Shown: positions 13,101 to 19,224 of the stretch, piece after piece
Layout of the letters: every line of letters starts with the position of its first letter
Position numbering within the stretch: position 1 is the stretch's first letter
Assembly: GCA_964531735.1 (NCBI GenBank)
Contig: CAZHGD010000112.1
Location: forward strand, 1 to 24,615
Length of the DNA stretch: 24,615 bases
Origin: CAZHGD01 sp964531735
Lineage (GTDB): Bacteria; Armatimonadota; UBA10988
Direction of reading: 5' to 3'
The notes under the pieces: generated by a model
The model's input: the letters and a program-made list of their open reading frames with translations, nothing else
What the model was told of the DNA's origin: nothing
Databases searched by the model: none
Translations under genes and position numbers: made by a program

Positions 13101-13389
13101 CGGGCGTGCCGGTCCAGGTGACCGACGTGGCCGGCGCGGCGGTGGCGAGGCCCTGCGCGTCGCGGAGCGCGGCCGGCAGCACCGCTTGGGGCCGTCTGAC
13201 GAACAGGCTGTCGCCGCCGGTGCGGTTGTCCAGGGCGATGAGGGTGCCATCGTGGAACACGGCCTGGAGCGTCGCGGTGGCCACCGTCACCGTGCGTCCA
13301 TCGGCCGAGGCCGTCCAGGTGGCCGCTTGACCACCCGAGGCCGCCACCGCCAGCCACAACACCACCGCGTGCTGCACCGCTCGGACCAT
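10168..13389 (-). CDS. Secreted TIM-barrel glycosidase-like protein (DUF6259-like)
   Basis: The product has about 1073 residues. The ATG at 13389 is chosen because GGGAG lies about 9 bases upstream and because it begins a clear signal peptide (VQHAVVLWLAVAASGGQA). An in-frame start 18 codons earlier lacks these. Residues about 20-285 are a beta-rich N-terminal domain. About 290-580 looks like a TIM barrel, with VRVSNEVAMEHLRDL, GFRVMVHGNLVG, FDALHLDFPVIGN and LGTEGLNEG. The Asp near residue 428 and Glu near 466 in the last two motifs are candidate catalytic acids. The last 350 residues hold two jelly-roll-like modules that resemble each other. From memory the architecture matches DUF6259-type glycosidase-like proteins; neither substrate nor activity is known. 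It is divergent from a GH5-like lipoprotein gene with which it shares a control region, suggesting joint polysaccharide or glycoconjugate breakdown outside the cell. Confidence 0.85.
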   Translation of the reverse strand: MVRAVQHAVVLWLAVAASGGQAATWTASADGRTVTVATATLQAVFHDGTLIALDNRTGGDSLFVRRPQAVLPAALRDAQGLATAAPATSVTWTGTPDGGRIVLRQLSGDPSGRIDLELGAEADGALTVRLVAERAAPRLLAARCGLAGVDAARTQLVLPANGGSQVDGLTGPGTLELNWPSSWQAALVILQGAGGGFAVWAEDPEAQFKSLEVRRYGRELALGFGSETRDPYETARRVSGPLWRLQAYRGDWKQPAVEYRRRLAAARGVTAIAARRPAWVQDIRLVVRVSNEVAMEHLRDLAARVDPRQTLLYVPGWRKLPYDHLYPDYTPREGFVAWCRGAQALGFRVMVHGNLVGIGPKSPELPPVERWVQTERTNGKRVGWYLDRPDDPGQIYCLNPASAAVRRFLIDHFRRAWEQVRFDALHLDFPVIGNTHDGDLDGLTCARGGEVYLRELQTALPEVALGTEGLNEGLLACSFAQVGEPFWVSPGAGVRVHPVRSLLFAPFCGLYGHLGLPSQEGSFTAFLAHHDFFDSLGAWPTLSLDGPLNPRASGTDFVLREAGYFQRHRLCPAPDEVRYPEELFAWRGPDGAVSAVFDTPPGRRLAPRAAPAQSAWALISRTNTYDGPGSIADWRAFDGGRLFGLDPEQRYPLSALSPDPRVLHLVSASEPVIVREVRDSPRRTLFRLAGPTAIVADLVAMAPTAATGLLVAGRPQPLASGAQFQPAPGASGGEALSAIAAHPPYQGGTAGGLTYGEYLVTIPATGRTVLRFAMGLGDLSDPQQAAADRQKPLSDGVTFAVTVEGQEVFREHWLRGKWARREVDLSTWRGRTVVLRLLTGPGPAADVSWDWALWGQPGVVNLGEAAARPLRVRVFSPYADGQPFFGETDRPGRVVGTQAVPGGTVTEVELPRPQPFGFLHAIRPAAAGAELADLPFLTGSTFGGLLREGPVFGSGSVGRGQLAGRSVPVLSGHPPDSGRTALDWCLQLPAQPLRLAFAVQVVTGGGAVAFEVQVNGQPVWGLPVPHPNGWQQGSVDLGPWAGRAILLSLVTDSVGSNLCDWAQWGDARLLAAP
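10171..11160 (-). repeat. Two related C-terminal jelly-roll-like modules
   Basis: Within the glycosidase-like protein, the segments encoded at about 10800-11160 and 10171-10500 share a pattern: a beta-rich stretch, FxVxVxGQxV, then VDLSTWRGR or VDLGPWAGR, then LxLxT, then DWALWGQ or DWAQWGD. They are diverged copies of one module, plausibly a carbohydrate-binding domain of the NPCBM type, separated by about 100 residues of other sequence. Confidence 0.55.
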
Positions 13390-13414
13390 GGCGACTTGCT
13401 CCCGCGCCGAGTCG

Positions 13415-13445
13415 ATTGTAGCGGCTGGCGGTGTCGCCTGCACAA
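13415..13445 (-). promoter_or_regulatory. Candidate promoter of the DUF6259-like gene
   Basis: On the minus strand TACAAT (13420-13415) is a five-of-six -10 box. The best -35 is TTGTGC (13445-13440) at a long 19-base spacing. Start would be near 13408, giving a leader of about 19 bases that contains the GGGAG ribosome site. The -10 is convincing, the -35 is weak. Confidence 0.5.
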
Positions 13446-13454
13446 ACCGTTGTG
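13441..13454. promoter_or_regulatory. Palindrome between divergent glycosidase genes, candidate operator
   Basis: CACAA-ACCG-TTGTG is a perfect inverted repeat with 5-base arms. It overlaps the -35 of the minus-strand promoter and ends 7 bases before the -35 of the plus-strand promoter, so one bound protein could control both genes. Arm length is short, so chance is not excluded. Confidence 0.4.
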
Positions 13455-13461
13455 GGCTGCG

Positions 13462-13491
13462 TTGACACGCCGCCGACGGGGCGGGTAGGCT
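13462..13491 (+). promoter_or_regulatory. Promoter of the GH5-like lipoprotein gene
   Basis: TTGACA (13462-13467), 18 bases, then TAGGCT (13486-13491). Start of transcription should be near 13498, leaving a 20-base leader with AGGAG at 13507-13511, six bases before the ATG. Perfect -35, moderate -10 of a type common in GC-rich bacteria. Confidence 0.6.
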
Positions 13492-13517
13492 CGCAGCACG
13501 TCGTGCAGGAGTGCGAG

Positions 13518-15458
13518 ATGAGGGCCTGTTCGCGTTGGGTGTGGCTGTGGTTGGCGGTGGTGCTGGCCGGCCTGCTGGCCAGTTGCGGCGGCGGGCGGGC
13601 CGGGATTGGTCGGGCAGGCGCTCCGGCCCGGCGGCCGGCCCTCGCGCATCAGGCGGACACGAATGCCGACGGCAAGATCTTGATCGACGAGCTGACCGTC
13701 TACATCCAGGCCTGGAAGCAGGGGCAGTACGACGATATCAACCTGCTGACGAACGGGATCGCGCTCTGGAAGGGCGGTGAGACCTACACCTACGACCCCA
13801 CCCTCAGCCCGCCGTACCGCGTCGTCTCGACGACCACCAATGACCCGCCAACGCCGACCGTGCCGCACCCCAGTCCGGCCGAACGCCACCTCGACCTGCT
13901 GGCATCCAGCCTCGACTGGCGGGCACAGGACCACGCCACTTCGCGCGGCGTCACCGCCGTTCGCACACCGAGCGGATGGACCGGACTGATCCTCGACACC
14001 GCGCTCGACGGCAACGACGCCGCGCGCCGTCAGGGCGAAGTGCTGCTCGACCTGACCACGGTTCAGGAGTTGGGCGGCCTGGCGCCGCTGAACCTGGCCA
14101 ACACGGTCTTCTCGGCGCGGGTCTGGGTGCCACAAGAGTTCGTTGGCAACGACACCAGCCACCCGAACGGCTTGCAGTTGTTCGTCAAGGACGACCAGTT
14201 CCGCTCGCAGTACGGCGCCTGGGTGAATGTGGGCGTCGCCGGCGAGGTGGCGTGGTCGCACCGCATCGAGGCCCGTTCCGCCACCGCGACCCTGACCGAA
14301 GCCGGCTTCGACCCGACCCGCATCGCCACCATCGGCGTCAAGGCGGCCATCGGCACCGGCTCGGTGGCCACCTGCAAACGCCCGCTGGGCGTCGTCGACC
14401 TGCAGTTCCAGCCCGAGGTGGCCACCCGGGCCAAGCCGAGCCCGCCGGCCCCCTCGCCGCGCACGAGTCTCGTGGGCATGGCACTGACAGCGCAGCCCGA
14501 CGGGCTCTACGCGAACGGGCAGAAGGTTTTCGTGGTCGGCGGCAACTACCGCGCGGTGGCCTACAGCCAGAACTTCGGCCTGACCGCCTGGTTCCCGTTC
14601 GGCAACGGCATCAGCCAGCATCGCTCGTCGATCAAGGCGGAGTTGGCCGAACTCCGTCTCGCCGGCGTGCAGTGGCTACGGGTCGGCCTGACCGACGATG
14701 GCGCCGCCCTGTTTGACGCCGCCGGCAACGTCACCGGCTACGGCCAGGCCTTCATCGCCGACGTGCAGACCCTCCTCGACACCGCGGACAGCGCCAATCT
14801 GGTGGTCGAGTTCGTGCTGGCTGATTTCCATCTGGCCGACCAAGCCACGACCATCTCGGGTGTCACCAAGGGCGGCCGGGCCGCCGTGTTCACCAATCCG
14901 ACCTTGCGCACCGGCTTCGTGACCAACTTCCTGACGCCGCTGCTCCAGCGCTTCGGCAGTCACCGCGCCCTGGCGGCCATCGATGCGGTCAACGAGCCCG
15001 AGTGGTTCATCGCGCAGGCCGAGGGCGGTAGCTGGGAGAACGGCGAGGCCACCAAGCCGTTGCAGCCGGTGCCGCTGGCCGACTGCAGGGCCTATGTCAA
15101 CGCCTGCCAGGCGGCGGTGCACACCAACGCAGCGCGCCTGTTGTTCACCGTCGGCGTATCGGCCAACCGCACCGGGCTGGTCGCGGGGCTGCCGCTCGAC
15201 TACACGGCCGTGCACTACTACGACGGGCAGGGCCAACTGAGCGACCTGGTCAGCGGGTTCGCGGCCGGCCAGCCCTGGCTGCTGGAGGAGTTCGCCAGCA
15301 ACGGCGGCGCCGCGGCCGTGACCGCTCAACTCACCGGCGCCCGCGCCTTGGGTGCGTCTGGTGGGCTGCTGTGGAATCTGACGCCGGCCAGCGATTCGCG
15401 CACCATGAGCTGGGCGCAGCGCAACGGCGTGCTGGAGGCGCTGGCGACCTGGCAGTAG
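13518..15458 (+). CDS. Lipoprotein with dockerin-like segment and GH5-like glycosidase domain
   Basis: The product has 646 residues. The ATG at 13518 has AGGAG six bases upstream and opens a lipoprotein signal peptide with lipobox LASC (Cys23), so the mature protein is lipid-anchored. Residues about 46-88 resemble a dockerin: a Ca-binding loop DTNADGKILIDEL, then a second helix ending in NLLTNGIALWKGG. About 120-300 is a beta-rich domain of unknown type, possibly carbohydrate binding. About 325-646 is a clan GH-A TIM barrel: GGNYRAV, LRVGLTDDG, AIDAVNEPEW with Glu493 as likely acid/base, and PWLLEEFASNGG with Glu590 or Glu591 as likely nucleophile. The closest family by eye is GH5 (cellulase/mannanase type); the substrate is not predictable. 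The gene is transcribed away from the DUF6259-like gene. The dockerin-like part is based on one clear EF-hand loop plus helix pattern, so a general EF-hand module is an alternative. Confidence 0.87.
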   Translation: MRACSRWVWLWLAVVLAGLLASCGGGRAGIGRAGAPARRPALAHQADTNADGKILIDELTVYIQAWKQGQYDDINLLTNGIALWKGGETYTYDPTLSPPYRVVSTTTNDPPTPTVPHPSPAERHLDLLASSLDWRAQDHATSRGVTAVRTPSGWTGLILDTALDGNDAARRQGEVLLDLTTVQELGGLAPLNLANTVFSARVWVPQEFVGNDTSHPNGLQLFVKDDQFRSQYGAWVNVGVAGEVAWSHRIEARSATATLTEAGFDPTRIATIGVKAAIGTGSVATCKRPLGVVDLQFQPEVATRAKPSPPAPSPRTSLVGMALTAQPDGLYANGQKVFVVGGNYRAVAYSQNFGLTAWFPFGNGISQHRSSIKAELAELRLAGVQWLRVGLTDDGAALFDAAGNVTGYGQAFIADVQTLLDTADSANLVVEFVLADFHLADQATTISGVTKGGRAAVFTNPTLRTGFVTNFLTPLLQRFGSHRALAAIDAVNEPEWFIAQAEGGSWENGEATKPLQPVPLADCRAYVNACQAAVHTNAARLLFTVGVSANRTGLVAGLPLDYTAVHYYDGQGQLSDLVSGFAAGQPWLLEEFASNGGAAAVTAQLTGARALGASGGLLWNLTPASDSRTMSWAQRNGVLEALATWQ

Positions 15459-15494
15459 CGTTCAGCAACGGCCACCTGGCGGCTCTGTCGTCCG

Positions 15495-15523
15495 TTGACA
15501 CCAGCCCGAAAGGCCGGTAGAAT
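15495..15523 (+). promoter_or_regulatory. Promoter of the carbamoyltransferase operon
   Basis: TTGACA (15495-15500), exactly 17 bases, then TAGAAT (15518-15523, five of six). Transcription should start near 15530, giving an untranslated leader of about 65 bases with TAGGA at 15583-15587 before the ATG. Confidence 0.75.
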
Positions 15524-15538
15524 GCGGCTTTCCGGCCT
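15511..15538. promoter_or_regulatory. Inverted repeat bracketing the -10 box
   Basis: AGGCCGG (15511-15517) and CCGGCCT (15532-15538) are perfect 7-base arms with 14 bases between them, and the TAGAAT -10 box sits directly after the left arm. A protein binding both arms would cover the -10 and start point, so this is a candidate repressor site. With CG-rich arms in a GC-rich genome, chance is possible. Confidence 0.4.
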
Positions 15539-15594
15539 GTCTACGGCCGTTTGCGCGAGCCCGTGCCAGACCGCTCTTCTCGTAGGACGCGCCC

Positions 15595-17382
15595 ATGACG
15601 ATCCTCGGCATCTCCTGCTTCTATCACGACGCCGCCGCCGCGCTGGTCGTCGACGGCAAGCTGATTGCCGCCGCCGAAGAGGAGCGGTTCTCGCGCCGGA
15701 AGCACGATTCCGGGTTCCCCATCAACGCCTGCAAGTTCGCGCTGCGGGCCGCCGGCATCACGCTCGACGACGTCGACTACGTGGTCTTCTACGAGAAGCC
15801 GTTCCTCAAGTTCGACCGCATTCTGCGCACGGCCATGTCGACCTGGCCGCGCAGCCTCAACCCGTTCCGTGAGGCGATGCTGGTCTGGCTGGGCGACAAG
15901 CTCTGGATGAAGAGCGAGATCCGCAAGCACCTGCCAGTGCCCGCGGGCAAGATCCTCTTTGCTGAGCACCACGTTTCGCACGCCGCTTCGGCGCTCTACT
16001 GCTCACCGTTCGAATCGGCCGCGGTCTTGACCATCGACGGCGTGGGCGAATGGACCACTACCGCCGTCGGCCGCGGCACGGCTGACTGGACCGGTGACGG
16101 GCGCAACCACATCGAACTCGACGCCGACATCCACTTCCCGCACTCGCTCGGCCTGCTCTACAGCGCGTTCACCGCCTGGCTCGGCTTCGAGGTCAACGAG
16201 GGCGAGTACAAGGTCATGGGCATGGCGCCCTATGGGCAGCCGCGCTATGTGGACAAGGTCCGGCAGGTGATCAAGGTCGCCGACGACGGCAGCTTCGCGC
16301 TCGACATGAGCTACTTCACGTTCCATGTCTCGGCGACCAAGACCTACAGCCGCAAGCTGGTCGACCTGCTGGGCGAGCCGCGCGTGCCGGAATCGCCGTT
16401 CTACACCGAGCAGACCGAACGGCCACCCGACTACGACCCGGCGGTGGCGGCCCAGTGCCAGTTCTACGCCGACATGGCGGCCAGCATCCAGCAGGTGACC
16501 GAGGACATCATCCTCCAGATCGCCCGCCACGCCCGCCAGCGCACCGGCGAGAAGAACCTGGTCATGGCCGGCGGCGTGGCCATGAACAGCGTCGCCAACG
16601 GCCGGGTCTTGACCGAGGCCGGCTTCGAGCAGGTGTTCATCCAGCCGGCGGCGGGCGACAGTGGCGGCGCCATCGGCGCGGCGATGTACGCCTACCATGT
16701 GCTGCTCGGCGGCCGGCGCGACTTCGTCATGGAAGACGCCTACTGGGGCGCGGAGTACTCCAACGCCGACACCGAGGCGTTCTTCCAGCGCGAGAGCATC
16801 GCCTACCGCGCTCTGGATGACGAGCAACTGCTGCCGCTGGTGGCCCGCATGCTCGACCAGCAGAAGGTCATCGGCTGGTACCAGGGCCGCTTCGAGTGGG
16901 GCCAGCGCGCGCTGGGCAACCGCAGCATCCTGGCCGACCCGCGACCCGAGGCGATGAAGACCATCGTCAACGAGAAGATCAAGTTCCGCGAGCCGTTCCG
17001 GCCGTTCGCGCCGGCGGTGCTCGAGGAGCGCACGCGCGACTACTTCGAATGTCCCGACCCGGTCGGCGTCTACCCGCTGCGGTTCATGCTCATGGTGCGC
17101 CCGGTGGCCGACGACAAGCGCGGCATCATCCGGGCCACCACGCACGCCGACGGCTCGGGCCGGCTGCAGACCGTGCGACCGGAGTGGAACCCGCGCTACC
17201 ATGGCGTCATTCGCGAGTTCGGCGAGCTGACCGGCCACCCGGTGGTCCTCAACACCTCGTTCAACCTGCGCGGCGAGCCGATTGTGAACACGCCGGCGAA
17301 CGCCTACAATACGTTCATGAACAGCGGGCTCGACGCGTTGGTCGTGGGCAACTACCTGGTCAGCAAGGAGCCGGTGGAGTAG
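15595..17382 (+). CDS. NodU/CmcH-type carbamoyltransferase
   Basis: This 595-residue protein has the usual length of the NodU/CmcH O-carbamoyltransferase family, which moves the carbamoyl group of carbamoyl phosphate onto a hydroxyl through an ATP-dependent carbamoyl-adenylate. The opening GISCFYHDAAAALVVDG, the metal/active-site motif EHHVSHAASALY (His125, 126, 129), LTIDGVGEW (Asp148), EGEYKVMGMAPYG (202-214), GGVAMNSVANG and GDSGGAIGAA form the Kae1-like fold. The C-terminal RFEWGQRALGNRSILADPR (432-450) and NTSFNLRGEPIVNTP (553-567) are the family's signature. The acceptor is unknown; homologues act on antibiotics, Nod factors, saxitoxin-type compounds and possibly surface glycans. It is first in an operon: cmk begins 4 bases after its stop, then DUF5989, plsC and a small basic protein. 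Its own promoter is recognisable about 70-100 bases upstream. Confidence 0.95.
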   Translation: MTILGISCFYHDAAAALVVDGKLIAAAEEERFSRRKHDSGFPINACKFALRAAGITLDDVDYVVFYEKPFLKFDRILRTAMSTWPRSLNPFREAMLVWLGDKLWMKSEIRKHLPVPAGKILFAEHHVSHAASALYCSPFESAAVLTIDGVGEWTTTAVGRGTADWTGDGRNHIELDADIHFPHSLGLLYSAFTAWLGFEVNEGEYKVMGMAPYGQPRYVDKVRQVIKVADDGSFALDMSYFTFHVSATKTYSRKLVDLLGEPRVPESPFYTEQTERPPDYDPAVAAQCQFYADMAASIQQVTEDIILQIARHARQRTGEKNLVMAGGVAMNSVANGRVLTEAGFEQVFIQPAAGDSGGAIGAAMYAYHVLLGGRRDFVMEDAYWGAEYSNADTEAFFQRESIAYRALDDEQLLPLVARMLDQQKVIGWYQGRFEWGQRALGNRSILADPRPEAMKTIVNEKIKFREPFRPFAPAVLEERTRDYFECPDPVGVYPLRFMLMVRPVADDKRGIIRATTHADGSGRLQTVRPEWNPRYHGVIREFGELTGHPVVLNTSFNLRGEPIVNTPANAYNTFMNSGLDALVVGNYLVSKEPVE

Positions 17383-17386
17383 CACC

Positions 17387-18079
17387 ATGGCACCGACCCA
17401 CTGGCAAGTGGCGATCGATGGGCCGGCCGGCGCCGGCAAGAGCACGGTGGCCAAGCTGGTCGCCGAGCGGCTGGGCTGCACCTTCGTGGACACCGGCGCG
17501 CTGTACCGCTGCGTGGCCCTGGCCGCCCTGCGCCAGGGCCTGAGCCTGTCGGAGCCCGAGGCCATCGGCGCGCTGTCGCGACGGATCCAGATCCGCTTCG
17601 GCGCGCTGGTCGACGGCCGGCAGTCGGTCTGGCTCGACGGCGAGGACGTCACCGACGCGATTCGGACGCCGGAGGTCCATGCCGTCGTCTCGCCGGTCAG
17701 CGCCATTCCGGCGGTCCGCGAGGCGCTGCTGGCGCAGCAACGGGAGTTGGCGGCCAGCGGGCCGGTGGTGATGGAGGGCCGCGACGTGCAGACGGTGGTG
17801 CTGCCCGACGCGCAGACCAAGGTCTACCTGGATGCGTCGGCCGAAGAGCGCGCGCGGCGGCGGTTCGCCGAACTGCCGGCCGGCTCGATGAGCTACCTGG
17901 ACGTGCTGGCGAACGTCCGCGATCGGGACACGCGCGACAGCTCGCGGTCGGTGGCGCCGCTGAAGCCGGCGGCCGAGGCGGTGGTGGTCGCCACCGACGG
18001 CTTGACGATTGACGAAGTGGTCGGCACCATCTTGGCAGCGGTGGCCAGGACGGGCGGACCGGAGACGGTGAATGAGTGA
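17387..18079 (+). CDS. cmk: Cytidylate kinase
   Basis: At 230 residues this is the normal length for bacterial CMP kinase, which makes CDP or dCDP from (d)CMP and ATP in the cytoplasm. It has the P-loop IDGPAGAGKST (10-20), VDTGALYRCVA, the NMP-binding insert with LDGEDVTDAIRTPEV, VVMEGRDVQTVVLPDA, and the lid/Arg motif VRDRDTRDSSRSVAPLKPA. All are hallmarks of Cmk. The ribosome site is GGTGGAG inside the end of the carbamoyltransferase gene, whose stop is 4 bases upstream; the next gene overlaps its end by 8 bases. cmk next to plsC is a common bacterial arrangement; here a DUF5989 gene sits between them. It is probably the essential housekeeping copy, but whether another copy exists cannot be seen. 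Confidence 0.95.
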   Translation: MAPTHWQVAIDGPAGAGKSTVAKLVAERLGCTFVDTGALYRCVALAALRQGLSLSEPEAIGALSRRIQIRFGALVDGRQSVWLDGEDVTDAIRTPEVHAVVSPVSAIPAVREALLAQQRELAASGPVVMEGRDVQTVVLPDAQTKVYLDASAEERARRRFAELPAGSMSYLDVLANVRDRDTRDSSRSVAPLKPAAEAVVVATDGLTIDEVVGTILAAVARTGGPETVNE

Positions 18080-18329
18080 AGAGCGCAAGCCGGTGAAGGT
18101 CGAGTTCGGCCAGGAGGAGCCGACCGATCACGTGCTTGGTCAGGGCAAAGTGGGCCTCGGCGAGCAGGTCGGTGAACGAGCCGGCATCGTCAAGGAGCTG
18201 TTCGCGTTCCTGTGGGCGCGCAAACTGTGGTGGATGGTGCCGATGATGATGGTCCTGCTGGTCTTCGGCATCCTGATGTTGCTGGCCAGCAGCTCGCCGG
18301 CCGGCGCGTTCATCTACACGTTGTTCTGA
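18072..18329 (+). CDS. DUF5989-family single-span membrane protein
   Basis: This 85-residue protein has a charged N-terminal half and a C-terminal segment, KELFAFLWARKLWWMVP, running into one strong hydrophobic helix (about 52-74) and ending in GAFIYTLF. That pattern (charged helix, RKxWW, membrane span, terminal FIYTLF) is what I recall for DUF5989. Members are usually 50-90 residues long and lie next to NodU/CmcH-type carbamoyltransferases; SxtK of the saxitoxin cluster appears to be of this kind. Function is unknown; anchoring or escorting the carbamoyltransferase at the membrane is a guess from gene linkage. The start overlaps the cmk stop by 8 bases and plsC starts 3 bases after its stop, so translation is tightly coupled. 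The N-terminal 35 residues are polar and probably disordered. Confidence 0.85.
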   Translation: MSEERKPVKVEFGQEEPTDHVLGQGKVGLGEQVGERAGIVKELFAFLWARKLWWMVPMMMVLLVFGILMLLASSSPAGAFIYTLF

Positions 18330-18332
18330 GCC

Positions 18333-19007
18333 ATGCCTCAACCCGCCCCTGTGGCCTGGCCCGGTTGGCCGTACCACCTCACCTGCATCAGCGTGTGCGG
18401 CTTCCTCCGCACGTTCTGCGGCCTGCAGGTGCGCGGCGCCGGCTATGTGCCCGAAGCGGGGCCGGCGGTGTTGATGGCCAACCACGAAAGCTACTTCGAC
18501 CCGTACCTGGTCACCTACCTGAGCTGGCGGCCGGTGCAGTTCATGGCCAAGACCGAGCTGTTCCAGGGCTTCGGCGGGTGGCTGTTTCCGCGGCTGAACA
18601 CCGCGCCGGTGCGCCGCGGCCACGGCGACCTGAGCGCCTTCCGCAATGCCTGGCGCCACCTCGACGCCGGTAAGCTGCTGTGCATCTTCCCCGAAGGCAC
18701 GCGGAGCCCCGACGGCGAACTACACGCGGCTCAGCCCGGCGCCATCAGCATCGCCTTGCGCGCCGGCGTGCCGATCATCCCGGTGGCCATTTCGGGCACC
18801 TACCAACTGCTGCCGCGGCAGGGCGGCCTGCGTCTGACGCCGGTCGCCGTCGTCGCGGGTCAGCCGCTGCAACTGAGCGGTCTGCCGAAGGACGGGCACC
18901 GCAACAAGCAGGTGCTGGAGCACGTGGCCGAGCTGGTCATGAGCGAGATTGCCGCCTTGCGCGCGGGCTTGCAGCGCGATTACGGTACGGGCCAACCCGG
19001 CCGTTGA
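18333..19007 (+). CDS. plsC: 1-acyl-glycerol-3-phosphate acyltransferase (PlsC-like)
   Basis: This 224-residue protein has the acyltransferase blocks in order. Block I is NHESYFD (50-56), the HX4D catalytic pair His51/Asp56. Block II is near 91-96 (APVRRG), block III is FPEGTRS (119-125) and block IV is VPIIPVAISG (146-155). The family makes phosphatidic acid from lysophosphatidic acid at the inner face of the membrane. Residues 12-30 are mildly hydrophobic and may bind the membrane. It starts 3 bases after the DUF5989 stop. The pairing with cmk is common in bacteria and supports the housekeeping assignment, although an acyl-acceptor other than lysophosphatidate cannot be excluded, given the carbamoyltransferase in the same operon. 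Confidence 0.92.
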   Translation: MPQPAPVAWPGWPYHLTCISVCGFLRTFCGLQVRGAGYVPEAGPAVLMANHESYFDPYLVTYLSWRPVQFMAKTELFQGFGGWLFPRLNTAPVRRGHGDLSAFRNAWRHLDAGKLLCIFPEGTRSPDGELHAAQPGAISIALRAGVPIIPVAISGTYQLLPRQGGLRLTPVAVVAGQPLQLSGLPKDGHRNKQVLEHVAELVMSEIAALRAGLQRDYGTGQPGR

Positions 19008-19028
19008 CGATCAGAGGAGAGAAGGACT

Positions 19029-19172
19029 ATGTCGCAGAGCGAACGGAAGCGTGAGTTGGCCCGCCAGCGGCGGCGCCGCGAGAAGGCTCAGAAGGCGCGC
19101 AAGAAGGAAGCGATCCTGATCGCCGCCGCCGCCCGCGCCCGCGAGGCCAAGAAGGCCAAGGCCGCCGAATAG
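19029..19172 (+). CDS. Very basic 47-residue protein of unknown function
   Basis: The ATG at 19029 follows a strong purine-rich ribosome site (AGAGGAGAGAAGG, 19013-19025), and the frame ends at 19172. The protein is almost only Arg, Lys, Glu, Ala and Gln: MSQSERKRELARQRRRREK at the start, KKAKAAE at the end, with one short hydrophobic stretch (ILIAAAA). It should form one charged helix and may bind nucleic acid. The first residues recall very short basic proteins annotated in planctomycetes (DUF6800-like), from memory and unconfirmed. It is the last gene of the carbamoyltransferase operon, 21 bases after plsC, and is followed by a strong hairpin 8 bases after its stop. A shorter coding claim than usual, but the ribosome site, position and hairpin support it. 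Confidence 0.65.
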   Translation: MSQSERKRELARQRRRREKAQKARKKEAILIAAAARAREAKKAKAAE

Positions 19173-19180
19173 CCCTGACC

Positions 19181-19218
19181 GAGCCGACACCCATCGCCGG
19201 GCGATGGGTGTCGGGCTC
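19181..19218. terminator. Strong hairpin between convergent genes
   Basis: GAGCC+GACACCCATCGC (19181-19197) pairs with GCGATGGGTGTC+GGGCTC (19201-19218): 17 base pairs, a 3-base loop and a single bulged G. It begins 8 bases after the basic-protein stop and ends 6 bases before the stop of the convergent metallo-beta-lactamase-fold gene, so it probably serves both. There is no T-run on either strand. Confidence 0.8.
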
Positions 19219-19224
19219 AGCCGG

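Noticed and set aside
15459..15494. Terminator after the GH5-like lipoprotein gene
   Set aside because: No stem longer than about 4 base pairs could be found in this short gap.
16003..17820. 605-residue minus-strand frame across the carbamoyltransferase and cmk genes
   Set aside because: It spans two certain genes antisense and has no family features.
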